A DNA stretch of 64,000 nt from CAZTDD01 sp964612675 (GCA_964612675.1 CAZTDD010000017.1:9041-73040), one strand, 5' to 3'; positions 1-9,187 are shown, counted from the stretch's first letter. Made by a program: numbers and translations. Notes: generated by a model from the letters alone, not told the origin.

Positions 1-793
1 GTTTCGGTTTGTAGGATTCTGCTTCACGCACCCAATCATGGATATGTTTGCCGCCGGTTCTAGCTGACTCATGTAATTCTTGTTTGATACTGCTCCAGGG
101 AAACGCTCGTTCTTCACGGAGTCTTCGCAGAACCCGCACAATCGGCGTCGGCTCGCCCAGCCTCTCTTCGAGTCCAATCGCCTGAAATACAGGATCCACG
201 TCCCATCCCTGTCGATGTTTCTTGGACCAGAGCTGATATAAGTATTCTTCCACACGGATATGTGTTGGATCGATCTCCATTAACATATCAAAAGCAGCGG
301 CGGCAGAGTGTTCCTGCTCGATCAAGCGAAGGACGAGCGGCAAATCTGCCTCAGTACGGGGATATGCACGCCACGAGGAGAGAATCTCATAAGTCACCTC
401 CGGATCGATGTGTGGATTCGCCAGAGCTGCAGACAGCAAGGTTTCGATACAACCCCTCAATGAATCGGGACGTGCAATCTCAACCAGACGACATAACCTG
501 CTGAGAACCTCTCGGTTCTCGGTGCCAGATGTATTGGATGCAACCTCTTGCGAGGCAACCCATCGGAGAATGGAAGGATAAAGATTACGCCACGCCTGTA
601 TAACGGCCTCTCGTGTTTCCGCATGGACGTCCTCGGTTAGAATTGGCACCAAAACATCGACAGGATCTTCGTCCAACCACGGGCTACCGACAGAACGCAC
701 ATCTTCACCCTCCAACCGACGCAACGCGATATCTCGTATCTCTTGCGGGTTGTCGGTTCCCATAAAGCCCAGCGCTTGCTGTAACGTAATCAC
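1..793 (-). CDS. Hypothetical protein, C-terminus outside window
   Basis: An open frame of 264 codons runs from a GTG at 793 to the left edge of the window without a stop, so the protein is partial. The start GTG overlaps the TGA stop of the upstream gene (GTGA), which is typical of translational coupling. The visible protein is soluble, rich in Leu, Glu, Arg and Ile, with alternating short helices that look like an alpha-solenoid (for example VLRLIEQEHSAAAAFDML), and has no signal peptide. I do not recognise the family. It belongs with the two minus-strand genes just upstream and they probably act together. Confidence 0.6.
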   Translation of the reverse strand, partial: MITLQQALGFMGTDNPQEIRDIALRRLEGEDVRSVGSPWLDEDPVDVLVPILTEDVHAETREAVIQAWRNLYPSILRWVASQEVASNTSGTENREVLSRLCRLVEIARPDSLRGCIETLLSAALANPHIDPEVTYEILSSWRAYPRTEADLPLVLRLIEQEHSAAAAFDMLMEIDPTHIRVEEYLYQLWSKKHRQGWDVDPVFQAIGLEERLGEPTPIVRVLRRLREERAFPWSSIKQELHESARTGGKHIHDWVREAESYKPK

Positions 794-1320
794 GATAGCT
801 CTCCCACCTCAAATTGAGTCACTTTGACCGTTGTGTGCCGATGGACCGCCTCCGGCAGCCCATCCTCGTTGTTCCCGTCAAGCGGGCGGGTGATTCCGTG
901 CGGACTATGACAATTCACCGTCGGTCCAAACTGCGGATTGTCAATGCCGTCGAGCGCACGCGGTACGTGTATAGATTCTACCATCTCCGACCGTCTGTAT
1001 ACAACCACCAGGCATCGATCCTCTTTCTCCATGCCGGTGATGCCCAGGCGTTCGATCAATCGACGCGGCACACGCCGCATCTCGGAAATGAGATCCCTCA
1101 CAGCTTCGTTGTCGTAATCGGTTACCCAGACTATCCTGGTTGGATTGTGTGCTCTACCCAGTCTGACCCGATCAATTGAACTGGCAACCATCCGGATTTG
1201 TCCTGGACTCAACCGATCTAGTGGGGTATTCGTGGGTAAGCCAAACCTTGTCTGAAGGACTTTCCAGTCTTTCTCCTCGATCCTGTACTTCAAAGCACCG
1301 GTTCGGTCCAGCCTCAGCAT
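790..1320 (-). CDS. Hypothetical protein (176 aa)
   Basis: A soluble, basic protein of unknown family. The frame is open from a TAG near 1374, so residues upstream of the ATG at 1320 could also be coding. It overlaps the 131-codon frame upstream by about 149 bp and the downstream gene by 4 bp. The N-terminal half (LKYRIEEKDW, PLDRLSPGQIRMV) looks like a normal globular protein, while the upstream gene loses that look near 1330. The two frames may therefore be one gene broken by a frameshift near 1330-1375. No motif allows a function to be given. Confidence 0.5.
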   Translation of the reverse strand: MLRLDRTGALKYRIEEKDWKVLQTRFGLPTNTPLDRLSPGQIRMVASSIDRVRLGRAHNPTRIVWVTDYDNEAVRDLISEMRRVPRRLIERLGITGMEKEDRCLVVVYRRSEMVESIHVPRALDGIDNPQFGPTVNCHSPHGITRPLDGNNEDGLPEAVHRHTTVKVTQFEVGELS

Positions 1321-1567
1321 TACATTGAAGTGGTCGGAGGGTACAGAGATACTCGGACGGCTTACTTTGTACTACCTCGTAGGTGAATTTGGATGCCTCT
1401 TCCACTGTAGCCGGGCGGCCCTTTTTCGCGAGATCCTCGAAGAAGGCTCTTTCCGTGTCAGGTCTGACACATGGATCATCCTCGATAGTCACAAGGATTC
1501 TAGGTTGATTTCCCGAGCATTGGCTGATTGTATCGTACCAATCGACACATGTTTCCGGTATGTTCAA
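1172..1567 (-). CDS. Hypothetical protein, possibly 5' part of a frameshifted gene
   Basis: The frame starts at a TTG (1567) and is open upstream to a TAA near 1608, with no ATG. Residues 1-75 (for example ILVTIEDDPCVRPDTERAFF, KKGRPATVEEASKFTYEVV) look like coding sequence. The last 50 residues, which overlap the next gene, are rich in unlikely combinations and are probably a shadow. The simplest reading is one gene whose second half is the 176-residue frame downstream, split by a single-base indel. The alternative is two real genes with a long overlap. Confidence 0.4.
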   Translation of the reverse strand: MNIPETCVDWYDTISQCSGNQPRILVTIEDDPCVRPDTERAFFEDLAKKGRPATVEEASKFTYEVVQSKPSEYLCTLRPLQCNAEAGPNRCFEVQDRGERLESPSDKVWLTHEYPTRSVESRTNPDGCQFN

Positions 1568-1684
1568 TTCCGCTTCCCTCCAAAGACCACTTACAGATTG
1601 TCTGCATTATACAACAATAGTCTGTCCATTGCACCCGGTTCAGAATGTCTGCAGAACTCCTGGTTCAGGATTCCACGATAGCGT

Positions 1685-1690
1685 TATAAT
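1685..1690 (+). promoter_or_regulatory. Possible -10 box giving a leaderless transcript
   Basis: A perfect TATAAT lies six bases before the ATG of the sulfatase-like gene, and no Shine-Dalgarno sequence is present between them. The -35 region (around 1662) is poor. If this is the real -10, the message would begin at or very near the start codon. The match could be chance. Confidence 0.3.
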
Positions 1691-1696
1691 CGAAAA

Positions 1697-4399
1697 ATGA
1701 TTACAGACACGATCAAGCATCCGTACGTCGGCCTTCTGCTTCGAACCAGTTTGTTGCTGTTCGTCTGCTCAGTGATTACCACCGCCCAACCTGACCATGA
1801 CGTTGCCGATCAGCTGCGGGCGCTGGGATACATAGGCGGTGGATTTCAAGAACGCACGCGTCCCGAGGAGATCCTTTCGGGGATTTTTAGGCCTCAGATT
1901 GAACCGGCCGCCAATGTCGTCGAAATCGGGCCTGGGGATCGCTCTGTCACGAGTCTTCTGGACGTTCCGGGGTCCTCCCTCTCCACTTCTCTGGTCACTA
2001 TCCACGGCGAAACACGACACACAACCCGGCTTCGACCCGGGGATCGTTTTTCCTGGCGGCTGCGTCCTGCTGAAGGCCACCAGCTTCTCATCGGCATTGG
2101 GCGGCAGTACGAACAGGTTCCTCCGACATCGGTGATCGTCCAGTGGGATTTTGTTGTCGACGGAGAACCGGTCGCACAACGTCTCTGTTTTCCGACACCG
2201 GGTACGTGGATCGATCAGAAGTTGCCGTTGGACGAGTGGGCCGGCCAAAAGGTCCTGCTGAATCTTTCAATCAAGTCGATCGACCCGGAAGATGCAAACC
2301 CGGACATCATGCTCGCTCCGCTGCTTCTTGCGAATCCCGGGTCCGAATCGAAGCGGCCGAACGTCGTTCTGATGATCATCGACACGCTCCGCGCAGATGC
2401 GTTGTCTTGTTATGGGCAAGAAGAACGTACTTCGCCCTATATCGACATTCTCGCGTCTCAAGGGGTCTTGTTCGATAATGTTGTTGCCCAAGCTCCTCAT
2501 ACTGAGCCCTCGATTCCATCTATCCTCACCGGCCTATATCCACACGAACATGGGCGGATGTTGCGGGAGGGCCGTCATAACGCCGATCAACCGAAATACA
2601 TGGGTTCGGAGAACCTTCCAGACAATCACCAGACGCTCTCTGAGTATCTGCAGAACGAGGGATACTACACAGCGGGTGTATACAACAACATCGTGCTGTC
2701 CGAGCGGTATGGTTTTGCTCGCGGTTTGTACCGTTATATCGATCACGCTGAGAGCGCGGGAATCAACGATCCGTGGAAGCGCATCGCGGTGCCGACCGCC
2801 GGTTTCGGCATAGATGAAACGATTCGAATTCTTGAAAGGATCCCGGAAAACGTGCCGTTTCATCTTTTTGTTCATCTTCTCGATCCGCACTATCCCTACA
2901 CGCCGCCGGACGAATGGAACGCTCGCATTCGGCGATCCGAGAAAACGATCGATCATGATGCTTATCTTTCTGAAGTCGCATATGTGGATGCGCAGATCGG
3001 GCGGTTGTGCCGCGCGCTTCGCGACAGGAATGTATGGGACGATACGCTTATCGTGATTGCGAGTGATCACGGAGAGGAATTTGTGAACCCCTACGATCGT
3101 CCTGTCGGCCACGGACGGACATTGTTTCAGACGCAGCTTCGTGTTCCGCTGATTTTCTTTTGGCCGGACCGCATCAAGGGTGACCGACGTGTGCTTCAAA
3201 TGGTTGAAGCGGTCGATATTCTGCCCACGATTCTCGATCTGGTTGATATCGAATTGACCAGAGACATTTCAGGTGAAAGCCTTGCAGGGCTGATCGACGG
3301 CGAGCCGAAAACTCACAAAAAGCAATATGTTTTCGCCGAAGCAATTCGACGCGGTGAAGAACGGAAAGCGATTCTGTCTGGCGAATATAAACTCGTCTAT
3401 TTTACCGATTCCGATAGACGGATGCTGTATCATCTCAACCTGGATCCAAACGAAGAAAAGGACATCGCAGCCGAAAACCCCGAGAAGGTGAAAGAACTCT
3501 GGGAGAGACTCGACGACCGCTTTGATTTGCCGCCGTTTCCCGAATTGATCGATATCTCAGTGCTCGGCCAGGACGGAAAAGATATTGTCCATTCCTTTTC
3601 GGTCGACAACCCCTATCAGCCGGGGATTGAGGATGTCCACCTGCGTGTGGAGGGCGTTCCCACGACGGTGAAAACGGTCAAGATTTGGGCTGACGATCAT
3701 CTTGAGGGGAATAGTGTTCATCGTTTGGGTTGGCGATTTCCTCCACAGGGGGAAATGCCTGCGTATTTTGAAAGTGTATCCGGTGGAGTAGACATCTATT
3801 TTGATCCCGACGCTGAACTGAGTTGTCGACAGGTTTTTGTCCGTTTGGAGCGCGAAAATGAAAAGGCTTATGTCGGCCGGTTTCGTTGTCCTTCATTAAG
3901 TCTGAAAACCAAGACGGATCTTGAGACGCGCGACCGAATCGTGGCGAATTGGACATTCGATTCGGAAGAAGAGATACAGCAGTGGACCATGGGACAAGGC
4001 GGACGCGTCGACTTGCTGAAGAACGAGACAGGCGGCGCGATGCGTATTCAGACCTCGCTACCTTCCGGTCGGTTCCGAATGCTTCGGCCTGTTCGGAATT
4101 TGCCTGCCCAGGCAAGAATCCTGATCGATTGTGAAATGCGGATCGATTCGGGTGGTTTACGGATGGACGTAATCGACCCGAAACGAAGTGCGTTGCTATG
4201 TCGGCGGGATTTTCTTCTGGAAGAATCGGACGGCGAGAATGCAACGTTACTGCGGCGCGGAGTGAAACATCTCGCCGGTTTGACATTTCGCGTAGACGAT
4301 CAGCGCGAGGTATTAGTTATCCTTTCCAATCGCGGGGCGAAAAACACTGCGGTTGAGCTCGACCGTTTGCGCGTTTTAGAAAGTCGATCTCCCGAGTAG
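1697..4399 (+). CDS. Sulfatase-superfamily protein lacking the formylglycine site
   Basis: A 900-residue exported protein: signal segment at 10-30 (LLLRTSLLLFVCSVITT), a jelly-roll-like region to about 215, the alkaline-phosphatase/sulfatase fold at 219-600 (RPNVVLMIIDTLRADALSCY, SDHGEEF at 456), then two beta-rich C-terminal domains. Sulfatases need Cys or Ser in C/S-x-P-x-R, but here the stretch is HTEPSIPSILTGLYP. T269 occupies the nucleophile position and the following Arg is Ile, so formylglycine cannot form. Thr is the usual nucleophile in the phosphoethanolamine-transferase branch of the superfamily, so a phospho-transfer or hydrolase role is possible. The motif LRALGYIGG, usually seen near the C-terminus of sulfatases, lies just after the signal peptide here. 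Confidence 0.85.
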   Translation: MITDTIKHPYVGLLLRTSLLLFVCSVITTAQPDHDVADQLRALGYIGGGFQERTRPEEILSGIFRPQIEPAANVVEIGPGDRSVTSLLDVPGSSLSTSLVTIHGETRHTTRLRPGDRFSWRLRPAEGHQLLIGIGRQYEQVPPTSVIVQWDFVVDGEPVAQRLCFPTPGTWIDQKLPLDEWAGQKVLLNLSIKSIDPEDANPDIMLAPLLLANPGSESKRPNVVLMIIDTLRADALSCYGQEERTSPYIDILASQGVLFDNVVAQAPHTEPSIPSILTGLYPHEHGRMLREGRHNADQPKYMGSENLPDNHQTLSEYLQNEGYYTAGVYNNIVLSERYGFARGLYRYIDHAESAGINDPWKRIAVPTAGFGIDETIRILERIPENVPFHLFVHLLDPHYPYTPPDEWNARIRRSEKTIDHDAYLSEVAYVDAQIGRLCRALRDRNVWDDTLIVIASDHGEEFVNPYDRPVGHGRTLFQTQLRVPLIFFWPDRIKGDRRVLQMVEAVDILPTILDLVDIELTRDISGESLAGLIDGEPKTHKKQYVFAEAIRRGEERKAILSGEYKLVYFTDSDRRMLYHLNLDPNEEKDIAAENPEKVKELWERLDDRFDLPPFPELIDISVLGQDGKDIVHSFSVDNPYQPGIEDVHLRVEGVPTTVKTVKIWADDHLEGNSVHRLGWRFPPQGEMPAYFESVSGGVDIYFDPDAELSCRQVFVRLERENEKAYVGRFRCPSLSLKTKTDLETRDRIVANWTFDSEEEIQQWTMGQGGRVDLLKNETGGAMRIQTSLPSGRFRMLRPVRNLPAQARILIDCEMRIDSGGLRMDVIDPKRSALLCRRDFLLEESDGENATLLRRGVKHLAGLTFRVDDQREVLVILSNRGAKNTAVELDRLRVLESRSPE

Positions 4400-4417
4400 C
4401 GGGTTCTCCCTTTACTT

Positions 4418-4856
4418 ATGACGGGGTGGCAAAAAGTCGACGGAGTGGAACAAGAGGAGTGTTCAACCCCCTCTGAATCTCCCCTTCCTTTGGCCACGCA
4501 AGCGTGTCCCTCTTGGGGGAGAAGAGAAGCGTTTGCGTGTCTATTTTCGGGCTCATGCGAACGCCAGCTTTCGCGGATCTCCCTCACCAAGATTGATGGG
4601 GCTGCAAAAAGTTTGGGATACGGATCTCAACCCCCTCCTGAGCGACCGGGCACATGGGTAACCTCCTAACCTCCCCCGATCTTCGGGGGAGGAATAGAAA
4701 CGAGCATGTCCGCAGCATCTTCTCCCCCAAGCCTGGGGGAGATACAGAGGGGGTTGACACCTCACTTCCCGCATCCCGACGACTTTTTGCAACAGCACCA
4801 AGATTGGGGAGGGTTCGGGTGGGGTTGACATCGAAGACGTACTTTTTGCGACGCCG
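4418..4856. repeat. Cluster of palindromic intergenic repeats
   Basis: This gap between convergent genes carries no gene. It holds several copies of two repeat units. One is a gcaaaaagt box (near 4430, 4607, and reversed near 4784 and 4841). The other is a G/C hairpin of the form CTCCCCCGA-tct-TCGGGGGAG; the best copy is 4670-4692 with 10-bp perfect arms, with weaker ones near 4483-4525 and 4721-4745. The same units recur at 9188, 12697, 19280, 46500 and 55385. Confidence 0.8.
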
Positions 4857-6734
4857 TCATTTATCCCCATTTACGCGTGGTCGCAACGAATTTGTCACTC
4901 GAACCGCAACGCGTTTGACATACTCGTACGGATCCTTGCGCGCAGCCTGCAACGCGTCATACGCGGGCATCGCATCTTTGCCGAGATCTTCAAGCCCCAA
5001 GGCTGCGTAATGACGAACCGCCTCGTTGTCGGCATGGCGCAACTCATGCGCCAATACCGGCAACCCGTCTTCCACCATCCCAAACGCACACACTGCACGC
5101 GCCGCCGCAACCCGCACCGACTCCGACGGATCGTTGTTCATGACATTCAGCAGCGATTCCTTCGCGGGCATGGCTTCTTCGCCAAGTTTCCGGAGCTCCA
5201 TGGCCGCCTGGTAACGAATTGGCGACCGATCCTCGTGCAGGTATCCCCTCAATTCGGCCCAACCGATTTGACACAGGTCTCCCCGCCGGTCGATTTTCCG
5301 TAACCGACGAGCTGTTTTTCTATTCTTTGGGTCGAGGAGGATTTCATACGCGCTGTCGTACTGTTTCATCAATTCAACAAGTTCCGGCTCGGGAAACGTG
5401 CCGAGGTCGCGTGTATCCTCCATCCAGATCGCCAATTGATTTCTCATCTCCTGCAAAATGTTCTGCCGATCCGACCGAGCCGCGAGGTTATTCGTTTCAT
5501 GTGGATCGCTTTTCAGATCGTAAAGCTCTTCAGGAGGGCGTGTGGATAAAAACGGTCTGGCTTGGATATTGTTCAGTTTGCCCTCGGCGTAGAGTTCACG
5601 CATTGTTTGCATGATCTGTTTGCCGTCTTTGTACCGATTCGGCTGAGCGTGAGGGCGATCGGGGTGGAAGTTACGAATATACTTGTAACGCTTGCCGCGG
5701 ACACACCGCAATCGCTCCACTGTTTCATCACAGCGGTCGCGCGCGGAGAAGATATACGGACGCGGCGCGGAGTTCAGGAGGCTGCGGCTCTGGAAATAGT
5801 GAGGAACGGGGATGCCGGCCAGTTCAAGCGATGTGTACGCGATATCGATATGTTCGACTAAATCGTCTATTTCGCATCCTGGAACGATCCCGGGGCCGCG
5901 AAGGATCAAGGGTACGTGGATACCACCCTCATAGAGAAATTGTTTATCGCGTACGTGACTGATTCCGTGGTCGGTCCAGAAGAAAATGACTGTATTTTCC
6001 AGTTCGCCTTCATCGCGAAGTCGTTCGATAACGCGGCCAACTTCGATATCCGTTTGAATAACCGAATTGAGATACCGTGCCCAGTCCTCGCGCAGAACCG
6101 GATGATCGGGATAATACGGAGGAAGCTCGACTTCCTTCGGATCGACCGGATTCGGCACTTTTGCGTTTCGGTTTTTCCCACCTCGAAGCTGCAACTGAGC
6201 GAAGAACGGCTGGCCCGGCTTTCGGCCGCTCCAATCGAGTCCTTGATAAATGTTGGGATCGTAGACGAAGTTGTAATCGGTTTTCGCACGCTTCACATTG
6301 TCCGGAAAGATGCCGCCATTCGAGGTGTAGTATCCCGCCTCTTGAAAATACTCGGGGACCAGACGCATCCACTCGGGTAGATGGATTTTCGCTTCATGGC
6401 GGGAGGAGCGGTGGTTATGGGCGCCGATTGTGGTTTGATACATTCCGGTAATGAGTGACGACCGGCTGGGGGAACACACAGGGCAGGTCACGAAGGCCTG
6501 CGAGAATTTTGTGCCGTCCTCGGCAAGGCGGTCGATGTTCGGTGTTTGGATAGTTGTCTCGCCATAGCAGCTCATATTTGCCGACATATCTTCGACACAG
6601 ATCCAGAGAATATTTGGGCGGGTTGCGGAACGCGCCGCTGCGAAACGCGGGGAAAGCGTACCGCTCAATCCGATAGCACCGGCCCCGAGACTCGCGCGCT
6701 TAAGAAAATGACGCCGATTGGTCTGTGGATTCAT
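4857..6734 (-). CDS. Sulfatase, heparan N-sulfatase-like, with C-terminal HEAT repeats
   Basis: A 625-residue arylsulfatase-type hydrolase exported by the Tat route (RRHFLKRASLGAGAIGLSG). The active site is intact: C87-SPSR gives the formylglycine, preceded by the metal-binding ICVEDM segment and followed by LITGMYQTTIGAHNHRSS, a pattern of the N-sulfoglucosamine sulfohydrolase branch. FFWTDHG supplies further metal ligands. After about residue 490 the sulfatase fold gives way to four or five HEAT-like repeats (for example VRVAAARAVCAFG, VRHYAALGLEDLG), an uncommon attachment that may mediate protein contact. Likely substrate is a sulfated sugar in the periplasm. It is divergently placed from the receiver-domain gene at 7033. 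Confidence 0.92.
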   Translation of the reverse strand: MNPQTNRRHFLKRASLGAGAIGLSGTLSPRFAAARSATRPNILWICVEDMSANMSCYGETTIQTPNIDRLAEDGTKFSQAFVTCPVCSPSRSSLITGMYQTTIGAHNHRSSRHEAKIHLPEWMRLVPEYFQEAGYYTSNGGIFPDNVKRAKTDYNFVYDPNIYQGLDWSGRKPGQPFFAQLQLRGGKNRNAKVPNPVDPKEVELPPYYPDHPVLREDWARYLNSVIQTDIEVGRVIERLRDEGELENTVIFFWTDHGISHVRDKQFLYEGGIHVPLILRGPGIVPGCEIDDLVEHIDIAYTSLELAGIPVPHYFQSRSLLNSAPRPYIFSARDRCDETVERLRCVRGKRYKYIRNFHPDRPHAQPNRYKDGKQIMQTMRELYAEGKLNNIQARPFLSTRPPEELYDLKSDPHETNNLAARSDRQNILQEMRNQLAIWMEDTRDLGTFPEPELVELMKQYDSAYEILLDPKNRKTARRLRKIDRRGDLCQIGWAELRGYLHEDRSPIRYQAAMELRKLGEEAMPAKESLLNVMNNDPSESVRVAAARAVCAFGMVEDGLPVLAHELRHADNEAVRHYAALGLEDLGKDAMPAYDALQAARKDPYEYVKRVAVRVTNSLRPRVNGDK

Positions 6735-6819
6735 TTTGTGTCCCTCTCGTATAGGAAGAATCGAGGAGTACTGTCATTCATTTGACCATACCACGACTCG
6801 ATTCGGTCAGGATACGTTG

Positions 6820-6848
6820 CTGGTCCAGGAGTTTAACTCCCGGACCAG
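6820..6848. other. Strong hairpin in divergent intergenic region
   Basis: The sequence CTGGTCC-a-GGAGTT-AACTCC-c-GGACCAG (with one extra T at the centre) is almost fully self-complementary over 29 bases. It lies 86 bp upstream of the sulfatase start and 185 bp before the receiver gene. It is not followed by a T-run, and no gene ends here, so it is unlikely to be a terminator. An operator or a 5'-UTR structure is possible. Confidence 0.45.
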
Positions 6849-7032
6849 TGTATCTTCTTTGAACCCGCAAGTGGTATCGAGAGGCGCCGGTATGCTTAAC
6901 GCTGGTGTCCCTTGGGACGTTTCTACGTGACGCCACGACGGGAACCGTCCAGCAATTGAATTGACAGCGTGGCTGGAAATGGCGAAGATTAGGCTCGGGA
7001 GGGATCAGCCCACGTAGAAAGGATCGAAGATC

Positions 7033-7542
7033 ATGGCTGAGTGCTCTCTGGAACAGTGTTCATGTGGAAAGTGCCGTCTCCTGGTAGGAGAGAGTTTTAC
7101 CGCCGTTTTGGATGCGGTGGAGAAGAATCTGCAAGAGTTCGACTTCAACATTGCTGCGATGGCCGGCACGCGATATGAAATCATCCGAGAGTACGTGACC
7201 TGGAAACCTCATGTGATTCTTCTAGATCCCGATCTTCCCGGAGGTGCCGCCTTTGACGCTCTGAAACAGCTGAGAAAGGTGAACCCCAACGTGCAGGTGC
7301 TACTGTTGACCGATAAACCGACGCGGGAATCGGTGTTGCTCGCCAAGAAGTTCGGAGCCCGAGACTTCATTCTGAAAAACGCTTCTCCGGAGCGCTTACG
7401 CGCCACGATCCGCACTGTCTGTCCAATTCGTCAGGCCCGCATCGAAACGGAGGAGAATGTTGACCAAGTCATCGACCGATTTGTCGCCGACTTAGACAAG
7501 AAACTGTTTCCGAATGTCCCTGACGAAGTGCCCCCCGAATAA
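7033..7542 (+). CDS. Response-regulator receiver-domain protein
   Basis: A 169-residue stand-alone receiver. Residues 15-130 carry the CheY fold: phospho-acceptor D in LLDPDLPGG, conserved T in LLLTDKP and K in FILKNASPE. The usual acidic pair after strand 1 is replaced by GES (LLVGES), so Mg2+ binding may be altered. The N-terminus has a Cys-rich start (CSLEQCSCGKC) that could bind a metal, which is unusual for this family. No DNA-binding output domain follows; the C-terminal 35 residues are acidic and helical. A GAAAGGA ribosome site precedes the ATG. No histidine kinase is nearby. Confidence 0.85.
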   Translation: MAECSLEQCSCGKCRLLVGESFTAVLDAVEKNLQEFDFNIAAMAGTRYEIIREYVTWKPHVILLDPDLPGGAAFDALKQLRKVNPNVQVLLLTDKPTRESVLLAKKFGARDFILKNASPERLRATIRTVCPIRQARIETEENVDQVIDRFVADLDKKLFPNVPDEVPPE

Positions 7543-7663
7543 CAATCCCGCCTATGGATAGCCCCGTTTCCTGCCATCCCCCTCAGCCTTGACGTTACGC
7601 ATCAGACGTTGATCATGGGTTGAACGATAGGCGAAACCAGTATGCTTTGGAGGAACGAGCAGA

Positions 7664-9187
7664 ATGAATGACGGACCTCTCTTGGTCGGAATCGATATCG
7701 GAGCTACAGGGATCAAAGCGGGATTCTTTCGCACGGATGGAACGCTGGTCGCGAAAGCCCAGCGGCCGAACGGTCCAAGACCCCAGGAGAACGGGGACTC
7801 GGGCTGGTGGATTTGGGACGCAGAAGAGATTTGGTCGAAAGTCTCCGCTTGCCTGAAGGAATGTATGGCCCACGCGGACCGGGGCACGCCGGCGGCAGTC
7901 GCGGTCACAGGGTTCGGAACCGACGGTCTTCCCGTCGACCAGAACGGGCATGCACTTTACCCGATTATCAGCTGGCATTGTACGCGGACGGTCCCGGAAC
8001 GAAACGAACTGCTCAAGAAAGTATCGGCCGAGGAACTGTTCGATATCACCGGCTATCATCCGTATCCCATCAACACGATTCACCGTTGGATGTGGCTCCG
8101 CAAACATGCCCCCGAGGCGCTTGATAACGCACACCGCTGGCTTCAGGTCCAGGACTACGTCGCCTACCGTCTTTCGAACGTGTGCGCAACCGACGCAACA
8201 ATCGCTTCCACGACAATGGCGCTCGACATTCGGAAGCGGGAATGGTCGGATCGTTTGCTCGGGCTTTCGGGAATGCCGCCGGATTGTCTTTCGCCCATTA
8301 AGGAATCCGGCACAGTGATCGGAGAGGTTACGGCTCAAGCCGCCGAAAGCACGGGCCTTCCCAAGGGAATCCCGGTGGTGACCGGGGGACATGATTGCGA
8401 ACTCGGCGCACTCGGTGCCGGTGTACGCGATCCGGAGACGTTTATCGATATTACAGGGACATGGGAAATCATTATTGCGATTGTAAACAACTGCAAGCCG
8501 ACGCAGGGCATGTATAAAGGTGGCCTCGATTATGAATGCCACTGTTTTGCGGGACAGTGGATTCTCCAGGGGCTCATGATCGCAGGCGGCGTTATTGAGT
8601 GGCTGGGCGGACAGTTTTACCGCGACATATCGGATTCGGTCGAGTTTTACAAGACCATGATCAAAGAGGCGGAGCAGGTCGACCCCGGTAGTGACGGTGT
8701 GGGTGTTTTCCCCTGTTGGGTCGGCGGTATGGGACCGTATTTCTCGTACGGTTCGCTGGGGGCCATTACGGGGCTTTCGACTACAACAGATCGTCCGCAG
8801 ATTGCCCGGGCGACATGGGAGGCGCTCTGTTTCCAACTCCGTCGTCAGTTCGACAATATCGAAAAAGAAGCCGGCGTCTCCGCAAAGAAATTCCGTGTAG
8901 TTGGAGGCGGCCAGAAAAATCCGTTCTGGAATCAATTGAAGGCCGATATCACCGGCCGAGTGGCGGAGGTGGCTCGGTTTGAGGAGCCCACTATTCTAGG
9001 GGCGGCGGTCAACGCAGGAATCGGCGCGGGTGTTTATGCGTCGGTCGACGAGGCATTGAATACGATTTCATTTCCTGTGGAAGAAATCGAACCCCGTCCG
9101 GAAATCCAGAGAGCCTACGAGGGGATTTACGAAAACCGCACGCAACAGCTTCCCGAGGGGCTCGCTGTCGCCGCGGGGGCAACGTGA
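7664..9187 (+). CDS. FGGY-family carbohydrate kinase
   Basis: A 507-residue cytoplasmic sugar kinase that would phosphorylate a pentose, deoxyhexose or related polyol with ATP. The N-terminal lobe opens with LVGIDIGATGIKAGFF (phosphate-binding loop 1); the hinge carries GIPVVTGGHDCELGALGAG, where D is the expected catalytic base; the C-terminal lobe has VVGGGQKNPFWNQLKADITG, the adenosine site. Overall it resembles the fuculokinase/xylulokinase branch, but substrate cannot be assigned from sequence alone. Rhamnose- and fucose-like sugars fit the GH78 and sulfatases in the window. GAGGAA precedes the ATG. Confidence 0.9.
   Translation: MNDGPLLVGIDIGATGIKAGFFRTDGTLVAKAQRPNGPRPQENGDSGWWIWDAEEIWSKVSACLKECMAHADRGTPAAVAVTGFGTDGLPVDQNGHALYPIISWHCTRTVPERNELLKKVSAEELFDITGYHPYPINTIHRWMWLRKHAPEALDNAHRWLQVQDYVAYRLSNVCATDATIASTTMALDIRKREWSDRLLGLSGMPPDCLSPIKESGTVIGEVTAQAAESTGLPKGIPVVTGGHDCELGALGAGVRDPETFIDITGTWEIIIAIVNNCKPTQGMYKGGLDYECHCFAGQWILQGLMIAGGVIEWLGGQFYRDISDSVEFYKTMIKEAEQVDPGSDGVGVFPCWVGGMGPYFSYGSLGAITGLSTTTDRPQIARATWEALCFQLRRQFDNIEKEAGVSAKKFRVVGGGQKNPFWNQLKADITGRVAEVARFEEPTILGAAVNAGIGAGVYASVDEALNTISFPVEEIEPRPEIQRAYEGIYENRTQQLPEGLAVAAGAT

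Noticed and set aside
7613..8935. A 440-codon minus-strand frame opposite the FGGY kinase
   Set aside because: The plus-strand kinase has conserved motifs throughout; the antisense frame is an effect of codon bias and has no recognisable domain.
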